Origin: Capniomyces stellatus
Taxonomy: Eukaryota > Kickxellomycota > Harpellomycetes > Harpellales > Legeriomycetaceae
Reading direction: 5' to 3'
Length of the DNA stretch: 64,000 nucleotides
NCBI GenBank assembly: GCA_001661515.1
Contig: LUVW01000001.1
Span: forward strand, 124,001-188,000
Shown here: piece after piece, positions 42,413 through 53,150 of the stretch
Position numbering within the stretch: position 1 is the first letter of the stretch
Layout of the letters: each line of letters opens with the position of its first letter
Notes under the pieces: generated by a model
Seen by the model: only the letters and a program-made list of their open reading frames with translations
Database searches by the model: none
What the model was told of the DNA's origin: nothing
Program-made: the position numbers and the translations under genes

Positions 42413-45097
42413 GGCATGTATTATCCAATAAATAGCCCCAGTTGCCTTGAATTGTTTTTTTTCTTTCTACAAGATAACTGCTTCTTTTTTTTATCTCGCT
42501 ATTGGATTGGGTCTTATTTATATCAAACACAATTTACTCTCGGTGTAATTTCATATCATCAAACAGTCCAATTAGCTGCAGATTTGCTCAAGCGCGTATT
42601 TTTTCTTCTTTCGGTTTGAGCACAGCCTAGTCACAGTTACTAGTGTATTTGTGCAGTATTACCTTGTCTTTGTCGTTGCGTGTGTTTTATAGTAAATTCG
42701 TATGAAAATCAATCAGTGTGTGGGTACAAAAGCAACGCCAAAATCTGTACTTTAGGACAAAGTATGTTTGTTGCGCAAAGACAATCAACATACTCGCCAA
42801 GCTCCTACACTCTCTTTTATTCCTGGTTCCTATTGAAATTTCTTGCGTTTTATTTATTTAAAAAAAAAGCAATACCAAAACATTACAAATATCTTCAATA
42901 TCAAAATAAATGAAACCTCGACACACTAGGTTCAAAAAGACCGTCTTCTTTTGGGCTGACATTTTTGACCAAGTGTTAAATTTACAATGTTGAACAAAAT
43001 GCGCAAATAAAAAACAGCAAAAAGCATGAAAAAAGTGTTGGCGCTTAATGGTATACACATATAGACTGAAGTAAGGAGGCACAACTGATAAACAATAACG
43101 CCAAACTAAATATTAAAAAAAAGTAGTGCTAGTTTGTTTGCCTAGGACAGGGGGACGGGTGTTTAAAAGAGACTTTCCAGCTTGGACCATGAAAGTATAA
43201 AGCCATACTTTATGAATCACAATTAGGCTGTTATCGGGTTGACCAAGCTACACAACAAAACTACGGCATAGCTTTTACCGTGATGATGCTACCCATGTGG
43301 TGTTTTTTTTTAGAAAATAGCACCCAATATATTGCGGTTGCAATTAGTCATTATTACAATGTCACGTTATAATTAGTAGATAATAACGCGAATTGAGAAT
43401 AAACATGGCTATATATGTAATTTACCTTCTAAATATTGGAATGTGACCATTTCAGTCTTATGCTTTATTTAATTACCAAATATGGTCCATATGTAGAACC
43501 GCCACTGTTTCTTGGAAGCAAGGTTTCAGGTATACTGGCTGTACCTCTACAAATTAGCAAACCAGGACCAATACTGTTATAAATACCAGACATGCCCCGT
43601 TAAAAGATCTTTTAAGGTTTGCAGGATCACTAGGCCTGTAGTGTTAAATTAAAAAAAGCTAATCTATAAAGCATTTTACGTAATATTAGAGTTTAAATTG
43701 AAGCAATGGACCTGGGCCAAAGCGACCAAGCTACTATTACGTGAGTTCGGAAAGTTTAAAAATAGACATGGTTTATTTTTAGAACAAAAATTGAACCTAA
43801 TTTATAGTAAAAAGCTGTGTAATATAAAGATAACAGTTTTATGAGAGACATTACAAAAGTTACACCACTTCACGTTAACTAACTTGAGCGGCGTATTTAC
43901 GCGATGGCACATTTATTTATCAGTCTTAAGTAATACACCACTGCCCTCCTTTTTTTTTATTTTGTTCTATTTCACTTTTGTAATATCAAAACCTGATTCT
44001 CTCTTCAACCAAAGCAGCTTGGCTAATAAAACGTTGCAACCGCTTTGAATGGATAAAAAAAATGCAAAAATCAAAATAAAAAAGGGATGGTCACTTTGCT
44101 AAATCACAATGGTGTTTTATTCGCCCAGTTCATCGCATATAACACGTCAAGGTATATGCGTTTAGATGCCCAATGGTTTGTGTTAAGCTTACCAGACTTG
44201 CTTGGGACAAGGATGTTTAAGGTACTATTGCACTAATCAATATTTTGGCAAATAGCCAAAAGTAAAAAAGATAACACTATAACTTTGCGTGTGTGTGTGC
44301 ATGAGTGAAATAACCCGATTCTGGAATAATTTGGCAATGGGTGTAGAGAGGTGGAGTTCAAAATATATCATTAGTGAGTGTTCTTGCCTACTAAAAGATA
44401 GCAGCCAATAAACACGAAACTGAAATTTGAGCACTTTATTGAAAACACGTGTTAAATGTGCGTATAATAGTGTAAATCGTTTAGGCAAGAACCAAGCCTT
44501 TTTTTTTGGCTTAGTCAATAGGGACTACGCAACCATTTGGTGAAATTGCAGAAATAGGAAGTGTATTACTTGTCAAACATACCAAATATTGTAAATCCAG
44601 AGTAACCGATTTACGTCAATCGTTTATTTGTATATAGGATGATGAGTGGGTGCAGATTATTTAGAGAAAATCTTGTACCACAAGCAAAATATTCAACTAA
44701 AACGTTAGGAATGTGAGAGACTACTAAACAAAGTATCAGCTCTGCAAATAAGACGAAAAACGCCGAGTCAAAGCAATGTAAACACGTAAGTTTTAGGCTT
44801 TGAATGCAACCTGGAAATCTGTGACAGATAGGGGTGAATCACAAGAAGCAGATCTAGCCAAGCATACGAGCTTTGAACTCCCAGCTACCACCATCCTCAT
44901 TATCATTGTGTTCAAAATGGTGGTAGCTGAATAAAAATGTTCTCTACCAAAACTGATGACCATTTGGCACTGGGTTCTCGTAGAATTGACTTTTAATCAC
45001 CATTTTATTATTATTGTGAAGCATAACCAAACATTTACAAGCTGAAAAATACAACAAAATAAATATGTATATATACATATATATAGAGCCAAACAGC

Positions 45098-48000
45098 TTA
45101 AGAATATAAGAAAGAGTCGGTAATATATCCGAGAATGCCTCTTTTAGCCGTATCTCTGCCAATTCCATTCCTGCCTCCACTTTGAGATTTCCTGGGAGAT
45201 TTGACAACGACAGTACGGATGTTTAGGCTTAAAAGAATATTGTCATCATTGTTATAGTCTATGGAGTTGTGGTTCATCGAGCTGTTGTCTTGACTCCTCA
45301 CATTTTCTTTCTTTTCAAGATCCACTTTTTTTGCCAATTGATTTTGCCTCTCAACTTCCTTTTGCCTCTCGACTTCTTTTTGCCTCTTGATCTCCATCTG
45401 CATCTCGACTTTCTTTTGCCTCTCGACTTCCTTTTGCCTCTCAACTTTTTGCTTCTCTAACGCGATTTGTTTCTTAATCTCCAACTTTTTCTTGGCCACA
45501 TTTTGTCTTTCAACTTCTTTTTGTCTCTCCAGCTCCTTGACCCTATCCTGATTATGTTTATTTAGTTGCCGAGTCTTTTCGAATTCTTCTTTTATTTCTG
45601 GTTCGTGATGACTCTTTGATTCAAACTTGGGGTTATGGGTGTCAGCCACATGTTTATCGCCACTGTTGTTGAGACCAGGTTTGGGCTCTGAACCAGATTT
45701 AGAGTTTGAGCCTATTGCGGCTAGTTTTTTGGACTTTTGAAGATTCAAAGTTCTGGCCGGGTTACTCAAAATATAGTACACCGAGCAGTCAAAGCAGGTT
45801 GGGTAACCAATAGCGTTGCGGACATGAGTAAGAACAAAAGTATTGAAATTGTACATGTTGGATAGAGCGTGGTTGGAGCCTACATTGTAGTATGGGTTAT
45901 ATCTGACTATAAGGCTGCTAGAATGCTTGTTAAATGTTTTGCAAGAGGTGGTGTGGAGAGCGGTTAAGGTATCAATGAGGTAGTTTAGTTTTTCGGGTAT
46001 ATAATAGTCTGAGCTTGAATCAAACGATTTTCTGGTGGCTGAGAGCGATAAACAGCATGAAGTTGAGAACTGAACTAAAGCTGTTGAAAAGATAAATATA
46101 AAAAGTGCAAAATACAATACAGCTTTGGTAATGACGGGCAAAATGGATATTGGCCCAAGCTGTCGGGGTCCTGTGGTATGCTTTGTGCTCTGAATAGCTA
46201 CAGGTCTATCTTCAAGGTGTGCATCCAAAGCACCACTCCTAAACCCACTCATGGCTTTAGCATTTGTATTGCTTATTATACTGCTATCGTTTTCAATGTG
46301 CTTGATGTTGGGCACTGAGTTCTCTGTGATGGATAAAGCAGAGTCAGTGAGATGGTGGCTTTTTTGAAGTGTTTCGGGCTGACAATACTCGTATATCTTT
46401 GGGTAAAAATCCAGAGCCAGACAGCAATCGCCAGAAGCGGTTGATTTGGGCGGATTGGGGATTGAAAAGTTAAAGAAAAAGACTTCAACTGAGGTGTCAA
46501 AATCAACATCGTACTCGTATTCGTGCCCAGCAGCCTGTTCGTCGTTTGGACTGATATTGTGTGTTGTAGCAGTATAGTGTTTCTTTATCTTGCTGAACAA
46601 TCGTGGATTGGAGTTTCCAAATAAATCAACGCCAAGGTCGGCTAGGTTCTTGTAAAACGATGAGCCAATGGCGCCATTATGGTCGTGGTTTGATGTGCTT
46701 GAAGATGTAGACATGTTTGAAAAACTCGAAAAGGTTGATTTTGTAGGCTTGATTGTGCTGAAAGAAAGGCTCGATGACGACCTCGAATTGTTGTTTGAAG
46801 TTGGAGATATTGGTGTAGCATTTGCTGTGGCCGTCGTTCTGCTGTTTGAGAACCCTGCCACAGTAGCTGAATTAAGAGATTCGCTGCTTCTATGTTGGCT
46901 TAGAGGTATGTGTAGTTCGTCAGATCCGGTACTGGTACCGGCACTATTGAGGTTGGTGTCGGCTCTGCCTGAATTGGCTGAAATAGGCGATTGTGGTTTA
47001 GTAGCTTTTGATTCGGAATTGTTTATAAAGACGCGTGGCTTGTTGTTGCTGGTTATGTCGATTAAGCCGTTTCCGTTTATCCTGTTTGACAGCTTTAGAC
47101 TGTAGTAATTTGAATACAGCTCCAACAGGTTTGATTTCCCAAGATCAGACTGTATTGGGTCATGTGATTCGCTGAATTTTGTATTCACAAAAACAGCTTT
47201 ATCACCTCCAAACTCCACATACACATCCTTGTTGTCACTGCCAACATTGTCTTTGAATATATGCATTGGTTTGTGAATCATTTTGACATACAAGCTGCAC
47301 TTTTTACATTCTGGCAATCCTGAAACCTCAATCCTTCCAACCTCCCAACAATCAACACTTATACAGCATGCGTTCTTATCATCATCACCATCACCACCAT
47401 CACTACAGTTTCTGCTTTCGAGATTGAATTTAGGTGTGGCGTTAGTATTTAGTGAAATTTTGTCCGGATTAATGAACTTTTGCGCCATTTTTATTACAAC
47501 CGTGATCTTGTATCTACCCCGTGAGCTAGGCTTGAAAACCAAACTTTGGCTTTCTGGCGAGTAAAACACATCATTGTTAATATCGCTCTCATCCGCTTCA
47601 GCCAAGTCAACATCCTCCTCTTGGTTGTGCTGCTCTGTATTTATATTCAAGCCATTTGAATGTGACCTCAACAGCAGTCTACTCATTCTTTTCATGTTGT
47701 TTTGCTGAACAATCACCTTTGGTAACTTTTCCATGTCTATCCTTGAATTTATTTCGCTCTCTACAATAGTCCCTGAACCCCCTGTACCACCATTATCCCC
47801 CAAATCACAAACAAGGTTCTGGCCCTGACTCTGTGTATGTGTGTCCAAATCAAACGACATTGACGATACCAGCCGCCTGTGGTTTGTTTTACCTAATCTA
47901 ATCGCATTAGATCCTACTCTTATCATCGATGTCACAGTTTCGGTATCGTAGTGTTTTGTCTTTTCGGCGCCTCCACTGCCATAATAACCACCAACTCCAT

Positions 48001-49732
48001 CTGCCAACATCCCTGATTCGTTTATAACAACTCTTTTGTTTATCAATCCTTCCTCTTTCTTTAGTTTGATTAGCTCTATTTGTGAGCTGGGCTCTGAAAA
48101 CACCGTTACACTGTATTTTATCTCCATAAACACGTTTTCTACCTCCTTTTGCGTACCGTTACTGTTATCTACACCGCTGGCTTCTTCTTTATCTATCGGA
48201 ACAACCCATGCTATCATTGCCACATCAAACACTGTGATGTTGTCTACATCACTATCAAGTCCAGTCCCTCCCTTTTCCTTTTCTTTTTCCTTCACTTTCT
48301 CTTTTTCCTTCACTTTCTCCTTTTCCTTCACTTTTTCCTTTTCCTTTTCCTTGTCTTTACTCTTCTCCAATTTGGGACTCCCCTTTATGCTCGACTTCCC
48401 GTGTGGTTTTTTATTACCTTCAGCTTTACAACTAACTCCAAAACTCTCTGAATTTTTAAACTCAAGATCCCTTCTACTGACATCCTCAACATTTTCTGAT
48501 TTTGGAATCCCGCCAAAACTTGGTATCAATTTATCGTCAACCTGTATCCCATTACCGTTAGTATTGGTCCCATTCTCCACTTTGGCCTTTGATTTCAATT
48601 TTATCTTTGTTGGCGTATAAATCAAATCCTCTTGCTTTTGTTCAGCGTTGAGCTGATAGTTTCTAGATGTACTGAGCAGTGTTTCGCTTGTTTGGTTCTC
48701 CATTTTCACTTTGCCATTGCTAGTACTAATGCCGCTATTTCTTCCCTTTGTTTTTGCTGGATCTGTGTATGATTTGTTTACAACATTTATTCTTTGATAC
48801 CGATCCTTGTCTTTTACTTCACTACCCTTACTGTATACTGAGCTCGATCCAAAAAGTATTGGCGTGCTCGGCTTTCTCAATGACTTTCTAGTACCCACGC
48901 TTGAATTCCCTTTTTGTATTGTTTGACTCTCCACCACCTCTGTTTCTACAGTATCCACCCCATCTATATTTCTTTTTCCGCCCTGCTCCTCTTCAATACT
49001 TTCCTCATTGTAAAACCCTACCTCCATATCTTCTTGAGCACCATACTCTCTGATTACTCCTGAACTTGGCGTCCGTTGTAACATCCTATCAACCGAGCTC
49101 ACACTCGTATTTTTTTCCTTTTTCTTATTTGATCCAACTCTTGGTGCAAATGAAGGGGTGCTTTTAATCGAACTCTCTGTGCTATGAATTGACAGACTTT
49201 GGCTTGATGAGCTTAGAATAGAGGATGTAGAGTTTGTGCTTGGGTTTGGTCTTAGCCTTGATCTTGAGCCTACACTTGACTTTGACTCTATACTTGACTT
49301 TGGCTTAAACACCACCGATTGGCTTGGTTGTGGTATACTCGACAACGCACCCTTACCAATCACCTTGCCATTTGCCCTATTTAAGCCCACTGTTGCACTA
49401 CCCTTTGAGCTATTCGTATTTTCTTTGGTCTTGCTGCTTTCTACTTGCCTATCCCTGGACTTTGTCTCTCTTGTTGTAGAACTTGAGTCCATCCGTACCG
49501 GTGTTTCCAAATTACCAACACTGTGTTTATAAACTCGCTCTTTTATTTCTTCACCACCGTCCTCCAATTTATATTTGATAATATCTTTTTCTGAATCAAA
49601 CCTTGTATTTGCAAAGTCATCACTAGCTTTTTCCAGTAGAGTTTTACTCTCTGCTACTCTTTGTATTAGTTGCTCCAGCTTGTCAACTTGGACATTTTCG
49701 TAGTTATCATTGCTATATTCCTCTTCCTCCAT
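45098..49732 (-). CDS. Unknown 1544-residue protein with one membrane segment and C-terminal coiled coil
   Basis: I do not recognise the family. The frame is open upstream to a GTG, but the first ATG is at 49732, which begins MEEEEYSNDNYENVQ. A short helical N-terminus (VDKLEQLIQRVAESKTLLEKA) precedes a long Ser/Lys-rich disordered region. That region includes a KEKEKVKEKEK run (about residues 460-485, DNA near 48280-48360). The middle looks beta-rich (GRYKITVVIKMAQKFINP near 740, and VEVFFFNFSIPNPP near 1090). One hydrophobic segment (about 1195-1225, AVLYFALFIFIFSTALVQF) is a good transmembrane helix. A Cys/Tyr-containing conserved-looking domain follows. A coiled coil with RQKEVE repeats (about 1395-1470) and a basic end complete it. 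This would fit an ER or nuclear-envelope membrane protein, but that is a guess. Confidence 0.72.
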   Translation of the reverse strand: MEEEEYSNDNYENVQVDKLEQLIQRVAESKTLLEKASDDFANTRFDSEKDIIKYKLEDGGEEIKERVYKHSVGNLETPVRMDSSSTTRETKSRDRQVESSKTKENTNSSKGSATVGLNRANGKVIGKGALSSIPQPSQSVVFKPKSSIESKSSVGSRSRLRPNPSTNSTSSILSSSSQSLSIHSTESSIKSTPSFAPRVGSNKKKEKNTSVSSVDRMLQRTPSSGVIREYGAQEDMEVGFYNEESIEEEQGGKRNIDGVDTVETEVVESQTIQKGNSSVGTRKSLRKPSTPILFGSSSVYSKGSEVKDKDRYQRINVVNKSYTDPAKTKGRNSGISTSNGKVKMENQTSETLLSTSRNYQLNAEQKQEDLIYTPTKIKLKSKAKVENGTNTNGNGIQVDDKLIPSFGGIPKSENVEDVSRRDLEFKNSESFGVSCKAEGNKKPHGKSSIKGSPKLEKSKDKEKEKEKVKEKEKVKEKEKVKEKEKEKGGTGLDSDVDNITVFDVAMIAWVVPIDKEEASGVDNSNGTQKEVENVFMEIKYSVTVFSEPSSQIELIKLKKEEGLINKRVVINESGMLADGVGGYYGSGGAEKTKHYDTETVTSMIRVGSNAIRLGKTNHRRLVSSMSFDLDTHTQSQGQNLVCDLGDNGGTGGSGTIVESEINSRIDMEKLPKVIVQQNNMKRMSRLLLRSHSNGLNINTEQHNQEEDVDLAEADESDINNDVFYSPESQSLVFKPSSRGRYKITVVIKMAQKFINPDKISLNTNATPKFNLESRNCSDGGDGDDDKNACCISVDCWEVGRIEVSGLPECKKCSLYVKMIHKPMHIFKDNVGSDNKDVYVEFGGDKAVFVNTKFSESHDPIQSDLGKSNLLELYSNYYSLKLSNRINGNGLIDITSNNKPRVFINNSESKATKPQSPISANSGRADTNLNSAGTSTGSDELHIPLSQHRSSESLNSATVAGFSNSRTTATANATPISPTSNNNSRSSSSLSFSTIKPTKSTFSSFSNMSTSSSTSNHDHNGAIGSSFYKNLADLGVDLFGNSNPRLFSKIKKHYTATTHNISPNDEQAAGHEYEYDVDFDTSVEVFFFNFSIPNPPKSTASGDCCLALDFYPKIYEYCQPETLQKSHHLTDSALSITENSVPNIKHIENDSSIISNTNAKAMSGFRSGALDAHLEDRPVAIQSTKHTTGPRQLGPISILPVITKAVLYFALFIFIFSTALVQFSTSCCLSLSATRKSFDSSSDYYIPEKLNYLIDTLTALHTTSCKTFNKHSSSLIVRYNPYYNVGSNHALSNMYNFNTFVLTHVRNAIGYPTCFDCSVYYILSNPARTLNLQKSKKLAAIGSNSKSGSEPKPGLNNSGDKHVADTHNPKFESKSHHEPEIKEEFEKTRQLNKHNQDRVKELERQKEVERQNVAKKKLEIKKQIALEKQKVERQKEVERQKKVEMQMEIKRQKEVERQKEVERQNQLAKKVDLEKKENVRSQDNSSMNHNSIDYNNDDNILLSLNIRTVVVKSPRKSQSGGRNGIGRDTAKRGILGYITDSFLYS

Positions 49733-51278
49733 CTTTCCTTTTTTTATTACTATTATAAGATTGCCTTCACTTTTTAGTCTCACTGCTATTCTTTCAGATT
49801 ATGTTCTGCTTTTTTGAGGCTATACTCCTGTGTTTTTCGTGTGCCTTACACGTTTTCTACCGTTTTAAAAATAGTTGGTGTCTAGGAGTGATTGGGCGTA
49901 TTAAATTCCTAAAAGTTTTTATTACTCTTTTATATATATATTATTAAACTGTTTGGATCGTATTCCTGTATTTTAAGTTGCCTCTTTTTATTGCGTCTGT
50001 TGTGTCTGTATGGTAACTAGCTCTACTCTTTATTTTGAACTATGGGATTTGAAAGTTTATTTCTATATTATTGGTTTTTTTTTTGTGTTTTTATTTTTTT
50101 TTGCTGATTTTATTATCTTTATTGCTACTTTGATACAAATTTTGCTACTTTAATCAGACTTGTCGCGATATTTAATTAAGTTTAAACCAGGCTCACCCAA
50201 TTGTGTTTTTCAATATCCTGTTTTGTTATGTACCTTCTTCTTTATTGATTTTATGCATCTTTTAATTCAGCCTTCAAGACAATGATTTTATTTGACTAAA
50301 AAGTCTAAATGTAAACAATTGGAAATTAGAGTTTTGCTTTCTTTCGCAAATCACAACAGGTAATTAATTTACATTCTAATTCTTTTTTTGTTTTTTTGTT
50401 TTTTTTTGTTTATTGAAATCATTGTATTATTTGGTCTGATTTATCTTTATTCATCCACTAGCTTTCTTTTAAGTTAAATTACTTGCTTTTCTTTATTACC
50501 AACCACCAAAATTCATTAGTGTTTATCTAACGATTGTTGGCGTGCAAAGCTCCTATGCCTAGTTTTGTTTGGCTACAGCATACTCTTTATTATACAAATT
50601 ATATCAACGGCCATAATGTCACTCTACCAAGGCTATCCCCCCCCCCTCACTTGGTTGTGGCTTGAAGATAATCAGATTTCAGCCAAACCAAATAATATAT
50701 TCCTAGTATGAAAATTTATCGCACTTGAACTGGCACTATTAAAGCTAAGTATGTAGTAGCGGAGAAGATTGGTTATTTAGACTCCGACTTTTCTACTGTA
50801 TGTACGTCTACAGTCGATATTCTTATAAAACCATACCAAATATCTGCCGATTGCCTATTGTTCTGGGCCAGAATCGTGCTTATTGCTATTGCTTTGTTTT
50901 AATCTAATGCTATTCTTTTTTATTTACTTTGTCCTCCTTTATTTGAATAAATCCAGACTGTGATTCTGAAGTAAGGTATATTTTGTTGATATATTAATTG
51001 TTTGTTTAGAATTTAGTTGACAAGAGTAATGTTGACCCTAAAAGATAGATTCTATTGTTATTTTTCACATTTACTGTTTATCTTTCTCGTCGAGATAAAG
51101 TGAGAAATGTAAAAAAAAGTTAAAAAAAATACAAAGAGGCTAATACGACACTAAAGCTAACAACAATGATCTAGTATGAGCTATCTTGCGTCCAACCTAA
51201 AATATTCATAAGTTACAAATCCGGGGTTTAATTGTAATAGCTAAATACGCAGAGCCTGTATTGAAGGGAGAAACTTGA

Positions 51279-51560
51279 TATATCGAAATTAAAATAGCCA
51301 AATTAGCCGACCCGATATTACAGCATATACGCTACGTGTTAAGAATTAGGCAGCTAGATACCAATAATAGCAGTAATATTAATAGTAATAGTAATAGCAA
51401 TAGCAATAGCAATAGTGATAGCAAAGAGATTAAGCAGCTAGGGGTGGAGGGGGAGGCACATGATACCAAATTCATCCCTAGAGATGCGATTGCAGAAATA
51501 TGTGATTGCCAAGTTTTTATTTCTATAACCAAGTCAACAGCTGACATTGAATTGTTGTAA
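51279..51560 (+). other. Open stretch encoding an Asn-Ser run, no start codon
   Basis: A frame opening after a TGA near 51274 runs to a TAA at 51558-51560. It contains no ATG. It encodes a mixed N-terminal part (AKLADPILQHIRYVLRIRQL), then an Asn-Ser dipeptide run from AATAGT/AATAGC hexamers, then a protein-like end (AHDTKFIPRDAIAEICDCQVF). It may be an exon of an unrecognised spliced gene, a relic, or chance. Confidence 0.22.
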
Positions 51561-53060
51561 TAAGGTGATGGTTATATGGTAGGGTATATTCGCATTTGTG
51601 GCTATTTATATACATCGGGGCAAGGTTAGGGAAATTTCGGTGGTAACTGGGAATACAAAAACATCAGCCATTTATAACGCAGCTACGCACAAAAAAAGGA
51701 CCAACCGATTTAATTTACCGACTGATGTGTAAACCTTAACGATGTTTGTAATTTTTAGTAAAAATAGTGCTTGCTGTTTATTTGGACAACGAAAACAATT
51801 GATTTTATATATGCTTACTGCAATCAACTGACTTGGGAGCGGTAAAGGGTAAAGCACAGAGCAATTTTTTTATAGCACAAAGGTTGGCGTATAATTTTAT
51901 TCCGATTTTAGAAAATCAGACGAAGTTCTTGTGAATGTGTATCATACCCAAGCATGCCAGCTGATAGAAGTAATCGATGGCATGCCTTATTTAAAATTAC
52001 GTTTAACATACCAGCTTTATATCAGATAATTCACAAAGTACCATTAATAAACGATGAAATAGCAAATAATGAGTTGGTCTAATTATAGAACATGGATAAA
52101 AACCATTTGATTTTTATAAGCCCAAAATAATTATTTTTTTTGGAGGGAGGGGGGATTATAATGACAAAGTGCTGAATGGAGTGTATTCACAGAGTGATAG
52201 CAGCTGATGGATCATTTGGGTGGGACATACCTAAGCTGTACACAGAATGATACTGGGTGTCCGTCAAGATGATAATCAGAGTGCTTTTTTTCTTGCAAGT
52301 GAGTTGAATTTTTTTTTTCAATGCTTTAGTGTTAGGCGTTTTGGTATATGATAGGAGTGGTGGACAAATAAAACAGCTGGAACACACTAATTTAGCCGTC
52401 CAGGCAGTGATAAATATATACATTACGATGTCGGTGTTAAGTTGGGTCAAGTGGGAGGAGCTGTCATTGTGTTTATAGTACACATGTAAACTGTAGACGT
52501 ATGCAATATAGGGGTGTAATAGGACATTTAGACATCGTAACTACGCTGAGCAAGATGGCTTTGGGAGGCTATGAAACAATTTGCTAGTTAGTAGCTTAAC
52601 TTGTGAAAGCAAATTGTTGTAATTTATCTGAAGAATCAGTTTTTTTTCAGACTTGAAAACAAAAAAAAATGATGGTAATACAAATAAATTCTAGGTTACC
52701 GATGACGGGTTTCTACTTGTTGGTACTTTATTTTTTAATATAGGTTTAAAGTTATTTACTTTTTTTTAGGATACAAATGGTCACAACTGAAAATACTTGT
52801 TTGGTTTTGTATTGAAAAAGGAGTCTTTCGGTAAAAAAAAATAAAGAGGAGTAAACTGAGCGAAACTCCAAAACAAGGTAAAAATAAAAGAGTCCCGTAT
52901 TCAACTTGCTGAATATTGGCCCATATCTGAAAATGAAAACAAAATGGTTCAAAGGGTTTCAGAATTTACCTCAGAAATTATTCTAACTTTGGCCTTTTCT
53001 CTTTTCTCTTTGTGTTGTAAGATTGATATCAATTTTTCGAATCTAGAAAACACAAGTAAT

Positions 53061-53150
53061 GGCAAGAGTAACTAGGGGCTAGTAAGAGTTAGTAGAAGTT
53101 AGTAAGAGTTACCAGGTGTTAGTAAGAGCAAGTAGGAGTTAGCAAGATTA
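53061..53150. repeat. Degenerate 10-bp tandem repeat, nine units
   Basis: AGTAAGAGTT-like decamers run in perfect 10-bp register. The best units are at 53081, 53101 and 53121; others differ by two to five bases. Noncoding. Confidence 0.8.

Larger units (their letters stand above)
41478..45097. other. 3.6-kb AT-rich region without a convincing gene
   Basis: Contains short repeats such as (ACTTTTTT) units near 41946-41974 and (CAGAAAAA)4 at 42381-42412, with scattered short ORFs lacking recognisable features. The first few hundred bp are the likely promoter of the Sel1 gene, and the last 100 bp the 3' UTR of the 1544-residue protein. No RNA gene recognised. Confidence 0.5.
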
